64,000 nt of DNA from CAZNUM01 sp964539305 (GTDB taxonomy: Bacteria > Fidelibacterota > Marinisomatia > Marinisomatales > TCS55). This document shows positions 36,594 to 45,801 of the stretch, in pieces. The position numbers and the translations under genes are program-made. Within the stretch, counting starts at the first letter, position 1; every line of letters begins with the position of its first letter. Location: the NCBI GenBank assembly GCA_964539305.1, contig CAZIIM010000007.1, forward strand, positions 5,566 through 69,565, read 5' to 3'. The notes under the pieces are model-generated. The model did not search any database and was not told the origin of the DNA. It saw only the letters and a program-made list of their open reading frames with translations.

Positions 36594-37697
36594 ATGACCA
36601 CAGTCTATGGAATTATCCTTTTTCTGGCTGGATTTGCTGCCGGAGCACTGTTGATCTGGTATTTCCACCAGCGGGAGGTTAAAAACCTTCAAGCAACCCA
36701 TGATCAATTAAAAGCCGAATTCAGCTCCCTCTCCAGAGAAGCGTTGGACCAGAATCTGGAAACCTTTTTAAAAATTGCGGAAGGGAAATTCAGTGAATTA
36801 TTGAAATCCTCCGATGGCAAGCTGGAAGAAAAGAAGAAACTGATTGACTCTACCCTGGAGGACATGAAGGCCCACCTGAAAACTCTCTCGGACCGGACAT
36901 CTGAACTTAAGGGTCAGATGGAGGCTTCAAAACACGGCATTTCGGAATTGAAGGATACGACCGCTCAACTTCGACAAATCCTTTCCAGCTCTCAGGCCCG
37001 GGGACAGTGGGGCGAAAGAATGGTGGAGGACATCCTGAATTTTATCGGGTTTACCGAAGGGATCAATTACGAGAAACAGACTCAGGCAGGGGAGGACCGA
37101 CCGGATTTTACCTTTTATTTGCCAGATCGAAAATTAATCCACATGGACGTGAAATTTCCTCTGAGCCATTACGAAAATTATCTGGCCAGCGAGAATGAAA
37201 ATGAGCGGGAAGCGGAAAAAAAGGCCTTTATTGCTGATGTCCATAATCATGTCAAGGCCATTGCCAAACGCTCCTATATCGATCCCACCAAAGGAACGGT
37301 GGATTACGTATTAATGTTTATCCCCAATGAAGGTATTTACTCCTTTCTAAACCAGGAAGACCATGAATTAATCGATTTTTCCCTCTCGAAAAAGATTCTT
37401 CTTTGTTCCCCCGTAACGCTGTATGCGATTCTATCGCTCATTCGGCAGGCTGTCTCTAATTTCTCCATGGAGCAAAAAGCAGGTGAAATGCAAGATTTAG
37501 TAACTGTTTTCCGTGAGCAGTGGGAAAAATTCGTGGAGAAACTGGAAGCACTGGGTAAATCCCTGGGAACGGTGTCGCGACACTATGAAGATCTTTCTGG
37601 CCCCCGATTGCGGCAACTGGAAAAACCAATGGATAAGATCAAGGACCTGCAATTGGGTCAGGACCTGGATAAACCCTCCTTAAAAGACGGCAAATGA
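36594..37697 (+). CDS. rmuC: DNA recombination protein RmuC
   Basis: Membrane-anchored RmuC family protein of 367 aa. It has one N-terminal membrane segment (about 5-23), a long coiled coil (about 25-125), then the conserved domain with QWGERMVEDIL, DRPDFTFYLPD and HMDVKFPLSHYENY, a nuclease-like fold. In E. coli rmuC limits inversion at short repeats, and the biochemical role is unsettled. Its stop overlaps the following lipoprotein start as ATGA. Confidence 0.9.
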   Translation: MTTVYGIILFLAGFAAGALLIWYFHQREVKNLQATHDQLKAEFSSLSREALDQNLETFLKIAEGKFSELLKSSDGKLEEKKKLIDSTLEDMKAHLKTLSDRTSELKGQMEASKHGISELKDTTAQLRQILSSSQARGQWGERMVEDILNFIGFTEGINYEKQTQAGEDRPDFTFYLPDRKLIHMDVKFPLSHYENYLASENENEREAEKKAFIADVHNHVKAIAKRSYIDPTKGTVDYVLMFIPNEGIYSFLNQEDHELIDFSLSKKILLCSPVTLYAILSLIRQAVSNFSMEQKAGEMQDLVTVFREQWEKFVEKLEALGKSLGTVSRHYEDLSGPRLRQLEKPMDKIKDLQLGQDLDKPSLKDGK

Positions 37698-38098
37698 AAA
37701 TCCTGCCCTTTTTGTTCCTGCTCTGTTTGACGTCCTGCGTGGGTCCGCCGGAACCAGAGAGCGGTCTGGTGGAAAATCTTCCAGTCGTTGTGAATACGGA
37801 AAAAGCATTTACCTTTTCGGTTCGCGGTAAACAGTACACGTTTGAAGAAAATTATGACATTAAGTTAAACCTCGCCTCCCAGCAGACTTATTCCGCCACA
37901 TTGATTGTAACTGAATTCGTGGGCAAGGACACCAGTTTCATCAGGATTGAGGACGTGGATCACAATGCTCTTGAAGATTATACGATTACGGCCGATTATG
38001 TTTCGGTGGTAAGGGGGACCGCTGTGGCTCCAAAAAAGGCCTTTGTGAAATTGGTGAATTTTTCCGGAATTCTGGAACTGGTACTGGCACCGGAATAA
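37694..38098 (+). CDS. small lipoprotein of unknown function
   Basis: A 134-aa protein with a clean lipoprotein signal (LFLLCLTSC, Cys15). The mature part looks like a small beta-sandwich, with many Val/Ile/Thr. No domain recognised. It is translationally coupled to rmuC by a four-base overlap, and the SLC12-like transporter begins 25 bases later. Confidence 0.65.
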   Translation: MKILPFLFLLCLTSCVGPPEPESGLVENLPVVVNTEKAFTFSVRGKQYTFEENYDIKLNLASQQTYSATLIVTEFVGKDTSFIRIEDVDHNALEDYTITADYVSVVRGTAVAPKKAFVKLVNFSGILELVLAPE

Positions 38099-38123
38099 TT
38101 CACTTCATTTTTAAGCAACCTCA

Positions 38124-40322
38124 ATGAAGAGACGAAAACGCTTCGGCACTTTTGAAGGTGTATTTACACCGACGATTCTAACCATCCTGGGGGTCATCAT
38201 GTATCTCCGCCTGGGGTGGGTGGTTGGAAATGCCGGTTTCGGTGGTGCATTGGTTATTATTCTTCTGGCCAAGGTGGTAACCATTACAACTGGCTTGGCC
38301 ATTGCTTCCATGACTTCCAATGTGAAAATCGGGGATGGAGGCAGCTATGCCATCATATCCAGGTCCCTTGGTCTGGAAATTGGGGGTGCGGTGGGCCTGC
38401 CTTTGTACCTCTCCCAGTCGCTGGGGGCGGCCATGTACATCGTCGGTTTCACGGAAGGGTGGACTGCCATATTCCCGGCGCATAATCCACTAATCGTTTC
38501 TTCCATTGTGCTTGTATCCCTGCTGATCACTTCCATGCTGAGTGCTCATCTGGCCATGCGCCTGCAATATATTATTATGTTTTTAATCGGTTTTTCACTG
38601 GTCTCATTTTTTTTAGGGACGGGAGAAGGCGTCTCCAGGATTGTGATCTGGGGCGGGTACGAGCAGGCGCCTTTCTGGAGTGTATTTGCCATCTTCTTCC
38701 CGGCGGTGACGGGTATTGAAGCGGGGGCCGCCATGTCCGGAGAATTAAAAGATCCCAAAACCAGCCTCCGCAGGGGTATTTTGTCCTCGATTGCGATCTC
38801 TTTTGTGATTTACGTCGTGATCGCCTATTGGTTAGCTCATAAGGTTTCCCCGGAGGAATTACGTTCCAATTACCAGATCATGGTGGATATTTCCCGATGG
38901 TATTGGCCGGTCCTGGCGGCGATTCTGGGGGCCACTTTGTCCTCCGCCATGGGCTCGGTGGTGGGGGGACCGAGAACCTTGCTGGCATTGGGGAAAAATA
39001 AGGTTATACCCTTTGGAAAATATTTCGCCCGCCGTGGGAAAAACGGAGAACCACAAACCGCAATACTATTTACGGGCCTGATCGTGGAACTGGCTCTGAT
39101 CCTGGGCGATTTGAACACGATTGCACCCCTGCTCACCATGTTCTTTTTAATCACTTACGGGACCATTAATCTGGTTGTCCTGATTGAAAAGGGGACTGGC
39201 ATTGTTTCCTACCGACCCACATTCAATGTACCCATGATCGTTCCCCTCATCGGAACGCTCTGGTGTGCCATTGCCATGTTCCTGATCAATCCCGTGTTTG
39301 CCGGGGCAGCCATTGTGGTGATTTTGATGGTTTATTTCTGGCAGGTCCGGCTCAACCACCAGGCTCCGTGGGGCGATGTACGGCAGGGACTCTTCAATGC
39401 GATTGCGGAATGGGCTGTCCGCACGTCAGCCAAAATGCCTTCCAGTGCCAAATCCTGGAAACCGAATTTGTTTGTCCCCATTGAAAATCCCCAGTACTGG
39501 CGGCGAAGACTTCGATTCGTTCGTGATATCATTTACCCGAAAGGGAGTGTGCGTCTTGTCACCGTTAAAGTGGTAAAAACCGGGCTCCGCCAGGGCTTGG
39601 TGGAACTGGTGGACTGGTTTTTGGAACGGACGGAAAAAACAGAGCTTGAACCCCGTTCTGAGGAAGAAGGAATCCTGGCGGCGCAGTTGCAGAAATTGGC
39701 GGATATTCTGAAGCAGGAAAAAATTCTGGTGACTGAAACGGTTCTGGAAGCGAACGACTTCATCGAGGGTATCAGTATTGCCACCCAGGCCATGCGGGCA
39801 GCTTTTTTACCGCCCAACGTCATGTTTCTTTCCATGAGCGATGACGCTTTTAAAGATGCCCGGCTGGAAGCCTTAATGACCATTGCCAAGCGGGAAGAGA
39901 TGGGTTTGCTGGTCTTAAAGCCCCATATAGAAAAGCGTTTCGGTAAAAAAGTGAAAATCAACCTGTGGATGGGTTCCAAGAGCCCCAATCGTAATTTATC
40001 TATTCTGACCGCCCTGCAGATTGAACGGAACTGGAAAGGATTCCTTACCCTGATTCAGGTGGTGGAATCGGAAGAAAAGGTTCCCCGGGCCATGAAACGA
40101 TTGCAGGTGATTTCCGAAGAAGCGCGCCTCCCGCTGGACGCGAAACAAAACGTGCTGGTAGGTAACTTTTTTGATCAGCTTCACACCGGCCGTGATGCCG
40201 ATCTTAATATTTTCGGTGTACCCGAGTCTTTTGATATTAAAATGATGCGCCGGGTGGCTCATGAATTGGATACTGCCTGCTTATTCGTTCGTGAAAGCGG
40301 CTCAGAAAACGTCATGGCCTGA
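38124..40322 (+). CDS. SLC12-like amino acid permease / cation-chloride cotransporter
   Basis: Inner-membrane transporter of 732 aa. About 12 membrane segments (residues 10-430) carry the APC fold with FTPTILTILGVIMYLRLGWVVG and GGSYAIISRSLGLEIGG, typical of the SLC12 cation-chloride cotransporter branch. A cytoplasmic C-terminal domain of about 280 residues follows, also as in SLC12 proteins. Bacterial members probably move K+ or amino acids; the substrate is not certain. A terminator-like hairpin follows. Confidence 0.82.
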   Translation: MKRRKRFGTFEGVFTPTILTILGVIMYLRLGWVVGNAGFGGALVIILLAKVVTITTGLAIASMTSNVKIGDGGSYAIISRSLGLEIGGAVGLPLYLSQSLGAAMYIVGFTEGWTAIFPAHNPLIVSSIVLVSLLITSMLSAHLAMRLQYIIMFLIGFSLVSFFLGTGEGVSRIVIWGGYEQAPFWSVFAIFFPAVTGIEAGAAMSGELKDPKTSLRRGILSSIAISFVIYVVIAYWLAHKVSPEELRSNYQIMVDISRWYWPVLAAILGATLSSAMGSVVGGPRTLLALGKNKVIPFGKYFARRGKNGEPQTAILFTGLIVELALILGDLNTIAPLLTMFFLITYGTINLVVLIEKGTGIVSYRPTFNVPMIVPLIGTLWCAIAMFLINPVFAGAAIVVILMVYFWQVRLNHQAPWGDVRQGLFNAIAEWAVRTSAKMPSSAKSWKPNLFVPIENPQYWRRRLRFVRDIIYPKGSVRLVTVKVVKTGLRQGLVELVDWFLERTEKTELEPRSEEEGILAAQLQKLADILKQEKILVTETVLEANDFIEGISIATQAMRAAFLPPNVMFLSMSDDAFKDARLEALMTIAKREEMGLLVLKPHIEKRFGKKVKINLWMGSKSPNRNLSILTALQIERNWKGFLTLIQVVESEEKVPRAMKRLQVISEEARLPLDAKQNVLVGNFFDQLHTGRDADLNIFGVPESFDIKMMRRVAHELDTACLFVRESGSENVMA

Positions 40323-40367
40323 CCTACCTGCTCTTCCCTATTTTTTCTGAATTAAGTTGTACGCCAT

Positions 40368-40402
40368 ATTGCCTGACCCCTCCGGAAAGGCAATTCGTTT
40401 TG
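40368..40402 (+). terminator. terminator-like hairpin after the SLC12-like gene
   Basis: ATTGCCT (40368-40374) pairs with AGGCAAT (40388-40394) with a 13-base loop, then TCGTTTTGTC. The arms share TTGCCT/AGGCAA with the hairpin at 438-483. Confidence 0.5.
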
Positions 40403-40495
40403 TCTCATGTGGGACCGTCGAAGTGACACACCGTCATTCAAATCGGAAGTGGCATATTTTCTGCTCATTCAGCGGTACGAAAAGGAGCAAGAAAT

Positions 40496-42568
40496 ATGAA
40501 TCAACAGACACAAAATCCAGAAGTGGGAATCAATGCCCTGGAAGCGTACGGCATTGATCTCACAAAATTAGCCCGTGAAGGCAAAATTGATCCTGTCATC
40601 GGTCGGGAAGAGGAAATCCGGCGGATTATCCAGATTTTGTCCCGGAGAACAAAAAACAACCCTGTCCTGATCGGGGAACCGGGTACAGGTAAAACCACTG
40701 TGGTGGAGGGGCTGGCAAAACGCATTATTGAAAACGATGTCCCGGAGAACTTAAAGGGGGTCCGGCTGGTAACCCTTGATTTGAGCGCCATGGTAGCCGG
40801 CGCCATGTACCGGGGGCAGTTCGAGGAACGATTGAAAAATTTTATTAAGGAAGTCATTAAAGAAGACGGCAAAATTATTGTTTTCATTGATGAGCTCCAT
40901 ACGATTGTTGGTGCCGGCGCAGCTGAAGGCCAGATGGATGTTTCCAACATGATTAAGCCGGAACTGGCCCGGGGCCGGATGAAAGTCGTGGGAGCAACCA
41001 CCCTGAATGAATACCAGAAATATATTGAAAAGGATGCGGCCCTGGAACGGCGTTTTCAGCAAGTCTACATTGAAGAACCCAGTGTCGAAGATACCATCAC
41101 CATCCTTCGCGGCATTAAAGACAAGTATGAATTACACCACGGATTACGGATTCGGGATTCGGCCCTCATATCAGCGGCCACCCTTTCGGATCGCTATATC
41201 AGTGGCCGGTTCCTGCCGGATAAGGCGGTGGACCTGGTAGATGAGGCGGCTGCCAAGATCCGGATGGAGATGAATTCAGCACCGGAAGTAATCGATAACA
41301 CACGCCGGAAATTGCTTCAACTGGAAGTGGAACGGGAGGCCTTAAAACGGGAGAAGGATCAGGCTTCCAAAAAACGGTTGAAGGAAAATGAGCAGGAAAT
41401 CGCTGAGCTGAAACGGCAGCTAAAAACGGATACCGAAATCTGGGAGGCGGAAAAGAAAAAGGTCAACCAGATTCAGGAATTGAAAGAGAAACTCGATAGT
41501 TTGCGAACCGAAGCCAGTGCAGCTGAACGGGAACAGGATCTGGAACGGGCGGCCAAATTGCAGTACAGCGATATACCCGCATTGGAAAAAAAGATTGAAA
41601 CATTAACAGCTGAATTACAAAATAATAAGTTCCTGAAACTGGAAGTAGGCCCGGAAGATATTGCTGAAATCGTCTCTAAATGGACAGGAATCCCGGTCCA
41701 GAAAATGCTGGCGGGCGAAAAAGAAAAATTACTGTCCCTTGAAGATTATTTACGGCGCCGGGTGGTAGGTCAGGATGAAGCACTGAAAAAGGTATCGGAT
41801 GTCATTCGCATCTCTAAACTGGGGATTACGGATCCGCACCGACCCCTGGGTTCATTCCTGTTCTTGGGGAATACAGGTGTAGGTAAAACGGAATTGGCGA
41901 AAGCCCTGGCGGCCACGCTCTTTGATAATGAAAAGGCCATGGTACGGATCGATATGAGCGAATTTATGGAGCAACATTCTGTGGCCAAATTGATCGGAAG
42001 TCCTCCCGGTTACGTAGGCTATGATGAGGGGGGACAATTAACGGAGAAAATACGTCGTCGTCCCTATTCGGTGGTTCTGTTCGACGAGATTGAAAAAGCC
42101 CATTTTTCCGTCCTGAATATTCTGCTGCAGGTCCTGGACGACGGACAATTGACGGACAGTAAAGGCCGGACGGTGAATTTTAAAAATACCATTATCGTCA
42201 TGACTTCCAATCTGAAGCGTGAGGAGTTGAGGAAATTTCTCCGGCCTGAATTCATTAACCGGATTGACGAAATTCTGACCTTCAACGATTTGAATACAGA
42301 AGTGATCGGGCAGATTGTTGACCTGCGTTTAAGTGAGTTAAAAGCGATCCTGGATCAGCAGGATATTCAACTGCATTTCGATCCTTCGGTGAAGGATTAT
42401 CTGGTGAAAAACGGATATCAGCCTGAATACGGCGCCCGGCCGATTCAACGATTGATTAAAGGGGTTATTATGGGTGATTTATCCCGGTATATGCTGGAAC
42501 ATCCGGAAGATCGGAACCTGGTCATTCGGTGGACCGGAGATCAGTTTGAGGTTTCACCCGCTCATTAA
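40496..42568 (+). CDS. clpB: ClpB-type disaggregase lacking the N-terminal domain
   Basis: Hexameric AAA+ chaperone, 690 aa where ClpB is usually about 860. Protein begins at the linker (GIDLTKLAREGKIDPVIGRE), so the Clp-N substrate domain is absent. Walker A motifs are GEPGTGKT (Lys66) and GNTGVGKT (Lys464). The long coiled-coil middle domain typical of ClpB is present, and no ClpP-binding IGF loop was seen. The segment between MTSN and RPEFINRIDEI is shorter than usual. An AAAGGAG site before ATG 40496 shows that this is the true start. The likely role is protein disaggregation with DnaK. Confidence 0.85.
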   Translation: MNQQTQNPEVGINALEAYGIDLTKLAREGKIDPVIGREEEIRRIIQILSRRTKNNPVLIGEPGTGKTTVVEGLAKRIIENDVPENLKGVRLVTLDLSAMVAGAMYRGQFEERLKNFIKEVIKEDGKIIVFIDELHTIVGAGAAEGQMDVSNMIKPELARGRMKVVGATTLNEYQKYIEKDAALERRFQQVYIEEPSVEDTITILRGIKDKYELHHGLRIRDSALISAATLSDRYISGRFLPDKAVDLVDEAAAKIRMEMNSAPEVIDNTRRKLLQLEVEREALKREKDQASKKRLKENEQEIAELKRQLKTDTEIWEAEKKKVNQIQELKEKLDSLRTEASAAEREQDLERAAKLQYSDIPALEKKIETLTAELQNNKFLKLEVGPEDIAEIVSKWTGIPVQKMLAGEKEKLLSLEDYLRRRVVGQDEALKKVSDVIRISKLGITDPHRPLGSFLFLGNTGVGKTELAKALAATLFDNEKAMVRIDMSEFMEQHSVAKLIGSPPGYVGYDEGGQLTEKIRRRPYSVVLFDEIEKAHFSVLNILLQVLDDGQLTDSKGRTVNFKNTIIVMTSNLKREELRKFLRPEFINRIDEILTFNDLNTEVIGQIVDLRLSELKAILDQQDIQLHFDPSVKDYLVKNGYQPEYGARPIQRLIKGVIMGDLSRYMLEHPEDRNLVIRWTGDQFEVSPAH

Positions 42569-42602
42569 ACAGTTTGAAGGGGAATCAGGTGGACCGTCAA
42601 GG

Positions 42603-45600
42603 TCAATCTGATTCCCAAGCGGGGCACAGAAAATGCCGATAGTCGCAATACTGGCACCGGAAATCATTGGGGTTCGGTTCAAATTTGTTTGCGCGGATAC
42701 CGGCTGCTGCTTCTTTCACTTTGGATAGGTGTCCCTCCAGATCCTCAGTAGAAAATTCATGTGGTTCCAGGGGTTCATCCAGATTCTTTAAATAAAGAAG
42801 GATGGCCTTCCCCGGTTCTCCTGTTACCCCCTGGACTGCTTTGCGGTTGAGGGCCTCCACATAAAGGGCCAATTGCAGGCTATGTTTTGTTTTCGAGTTT
42901 GAAGGTACATTCCCCGTTTTATAGTCAATTACGTCCAGTTTGCCGTCCTTTTCATCAATACGGTCAATCTGGCCTCTTAGGCGGACGTCAATCTCGGGAA
43001 TAATGAATTCGAATGGAAGTTCACAACCCACTACTTGAGGTGGGTTTGCCTGAACGAAATTGTAGTATTGGGTTAATAACTCTTTCCCCTGGCGGTGGAA
43101 TTCTTCTTCCCGGATTAAATATTCGAAGGCCTGGGATTTCCAGTTACTTTCTAGTAAATCGAGCAGTCTTTCCAGGCTTTGATCGGAAGAGGAATGGAAT
43201 TGTTGCAATACTTTATGAATAATGTTTCCAAACTCCATTTCGGCCAGACTTTTCCGCTCCGGTATTTTATCAATTTTGGCTAAACGGTATTTATAGGGAC
43301 ATTGGGAGTATTCTTCCACAGCGCTGGCGGAAAGGGTCAGCAATTGAGTACTGGGTTGGGGTGTTTCCGTTTCTGTTTTGGTAGAGACAAAAGCATAGGG
43401 ATGATCTTCTCCCAAAGACGATCCCTGTTTCAGTTTTTCGATTGCGTCGATGGCTGTTCGGGCATTTTCCCATTGACCAGCGGCCAATTCACGATTTAAT
43501 TCTACCATCAAGCGTTGAAGTTGCGTATCAACCGTGGCGCTGGTTTCTTTTGGATGATCGGGCATGATCTGCCTCCTGACCAATGTTTTTAAGGGTTCGG
43601 TGATTTCTTTTAATAATTTTGACTGATATTTCTCAGGGCCAAACAGGTGTAGTTTTTCCCTGGCTCTGGTTATAGCGACGTAAAAGATCCGACGTTCTTC
43701 ATTAAAATGCTCCTGTTCCGGTGTGAGTCCCTCCGGTGCTTTCCACTGGTACCAGGGTTCAGGGAGAACGGAGATCAGGGTTTGTTTTCGATAGGAACTG
43801 GGAAAACTTCCGGAGCGGAGAAAGGGAATTACAACAATGGGGAATTCCAGTCCTTTACTCTGGTGGATTGTCATAACCTTTACGGCACTGCCGGCAGTCT
43901 GAAGGCCTGGCTTAAGCGCGGGATATTTACCGTCGTAATTAAGGATTTCCAGGTATTGGACCCAATCCTGAATGGTCCGTTGTTCATCCTGCGTGGAAAA
44001 GACCTCTGCCAGTGCCAGTAGATGTCCCACGTTGACCAGATCCACCCGTTCACGGTAGCGATAAAAAGTACGGGTTGAATCCAGCAGACCGGTCTGCTGA
44101 AGGATGTCCCACAATAATTCATCCGGTCGCACTTTCTGGGATACACGGTGACGGAAAAAACGAATTTTATCCATAAGCCAGACCAGTTTTTCCGAATGTT
44201 GGAAGAGATCCGGATTATGGTCCTCTTTCTTGGGAAAGCCGGCATAAAAGGCTTCAAAGCCCGCCAGATTCAGGGTCCGGGAAACTAAGGTGGAAACCCC
44301 GGGGGGGAGATGGATACGAATTAAACGGTGAAAGGCTGCTTCAGAATGGGGATTTTCATAGCAGAGATAAAACCAGGCCAGGATATCGCGAATAATGGGC
44401 AGACTGAAAAAACGTTCTACAAAAACATCGGTGGGAATGGTGGCCGCCTCCAGCGTATCGGCGACTGTTTTCACCTGGGATACGGAGCGACACAGGATGG
44501 CAATGTCCCCAAATAAACGATCCTCTTTAAAAACGTAATGTTTTATCAAGGAAATGATTTCCGGCAAGGTTTGATTTTTATCTCCAATATGCCAGATCGG
44601 TTTTTCCCCGTGCCGGCTCTCAAAGGGTATCAGGTCTTTGGGTGTCCGGTTAGCGTCCATCCGGATGGATGTGTTGGCCAGGTCAAGGATCTCGGCCGTA
44701 GATCTGAAATTCGTTGTTAATTTAATTTCGCCGGCATCGGCGCTTGTGCCATACCGGTTTCTGAAATCCTGGATATTGTAATAATTGGCGCCCCGGAAAC
44801 TGTAAATGCACTGGTCTTCATCTCCAACCACCGTAATGCTTTTATAGCGGTCTGCCAGCAGGTGCACGATGCGATTGAGGGCATAATTATTGTCCTGATA
44901 TTCATCAATGATAAAATGGCGATATTTATCCTGTATCTGTCTTAATACGGCGGGCGTTGTATTTAACATTCTCCAGCAGTCGAGAACCATATCCCCGTAA
45001 TCCACAAATCCGGCAGCCTGTTTCCACTCCTGATATTTTTTGTAGACGGCAATCAAATCAGTCAATTGCCGATAGTATTCTTCCGGCTCGAACCGGTCCT
45101 GAAGACCCGTAAAAAATTCCCTTATTTCCTGAATTTTTTCTTTCAGTGCACTGAATTTTCTATCGATATTTTCCGGCGAGATTAATTCGTCCCTGATACG
45201 GTTAAAAAAGGGTAGGAAACTGGTACGCACTGCCTTGGCGGGATTCAGGCGAAATTGTTCCGACGTGAGAAAGGTGAGTTCATCGTACCGTTTTAAAAGC
45301 AGGAAAGCGGTGTCATTTTCCTGGATAAGTATCTTCTCCGCATCGGGTGAATCACTGAAATTCCTAACCAGTAAATTACAGAAAGCATGAAAGGTGGTGA
45401 TCGTCAGCGTCTCAACCGGGATATCCTGGAAGGCGGAGAACCGGTTTTTTAGTTCCGCCGTAGCCTTTTCGGTAAAGGTAAGGATCACGATTTGATCCGG
45501 ATCCATAGCGTTTACTCCAATCTGGTACCGGATCCGGTGAATCAGGGTTGACGTTTTTCCGGTGCCGGCACCGGCCAGAATCATGAGCGATTTCGGTGGG

Positions 45601-45659
45601 AAAACAATGGCAGATTCCTGCTCCGGAGTGGCCGTGAATTTTCCAGAAGTATAAGTCAT
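42603..45659 (-). CDS. UvrD/PcrA-type helicase fused to a PD-(D/E)XK nuclease
   Basis: Single-chain helicase-nuclease of 1018 aa. Superfamily 1A motifs: Walker A LAGAGTGKTST (Lys35), DEYQDNN, GDEDQCIYSFRGA, MTIHQSKGLEFP and VAITRAREKLH. The C-terminal domain has a RecB-type nuclease core (DVIDYKTG near residue 910, then LQLALYVEAL). One Cys near residue 787 (SQCPYKY) plus three in the last 15 residues (CQYCDYRHFLC) give the four-Cys pattern of Fe-S nucleases such as AddB and Cas4. It probably resects or repairs double-strand breaks. No AddB/RecC partner is adjacent. Confidence 0.85.
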   Translation of the reverse strand: MTYTSGKFTATPEQESAIVFPPKSLMILAGAGTGKTSTLIHRIRYQIGVNAMDPDQIVILTFTEKATAELKNRFSAFQDIPVETLTITTFHAFCNLLVRNFSDSPDAEKILIQENDTAFLLLKRYDELTFLTSEQFRLNPAKAVRTSFLPFFNRIRDELISPENIDRKFSALKEKIQEIREFFTGLQDRFEPEEYYRQLTDLIAVYKKYQEWKQAAGFVDYGDMVLDCWRMLNTTPAVLRQIQDKYRHFIIDEYQDNNYALNRIVHLLADRYKSITVVGDEDQCIYSFRGANYYNIQDFRNRYGTSADAGEIKLTTNFRSTAEILDLANTSIRMDANRTPKDLIPFESRHGEKPIWHIGDKNQTLPEIISLIKHYVFKEDRLFGDIAILCRSVSQVKTVADTLEAATIPTDVFVERFFSLPIIRDILAWFYLCYENPHSEAAFHRLIRIHLPPGVSTLVSRTLNLAGFEAFYAGFPKKEDHNPDLFQHSEKLVWLMDKIRFFRHRVSQKVRPDELLWDILQQTGLLDSTRTFYRYRERVDLVNVGHLLALAEVFSTQDEQRTIQDWVQYLEILNYDGKYPALKPGLQTAGSAVKVMTIHQSKGLEFPIVVIPFLRSGSFPSSYRKQTLISVLPEPWYQWKAPEGLTPEQEHFNEERRIFYVAITRAREKLHLFGPEKYQSKLLKEITEPLKTLVRRQIMPDHPKETSATVDTQLQRLMVELNRELAAGQWENARTAIDAIEKLKQGSSLGEDHPYAFVSTKTETETPQPSTQLLTLSASAVEEYSQCPYKYRLAKIDKIPERKSLAEMEFGNIIHKVLQQFHSSSDQSLERLLDLLESNWKSQAFEYLIREEEFHRQGKELLTQYYNFVQANPPQVVGCELPFEFIIPEIDVRLRGQIDRIDEKDGKLDVIDYKTGNVPSNSKTKHSLQLALYVEALNRKAVQGVTGEPGKAILLYLKNLDEPLEPHEFSTEDLEGHLSKVKEAAAGIRANKFEPNPNDFRCQYCDYRHFLCPAWESD

Positions 45660-45801
45660 AGTCTAAATTAGAAAGGGAGGATGTGATTTTTCGATAGAAT
45701 TCTAGATCCCCGGATAAAAAAAATAATATCTGGTTTTAACTTTATTCCAGCGGCAGGGTCAAAACAGGCAAACCGAACCAAAATTGTTAAAGGAAATTCC
45801 A

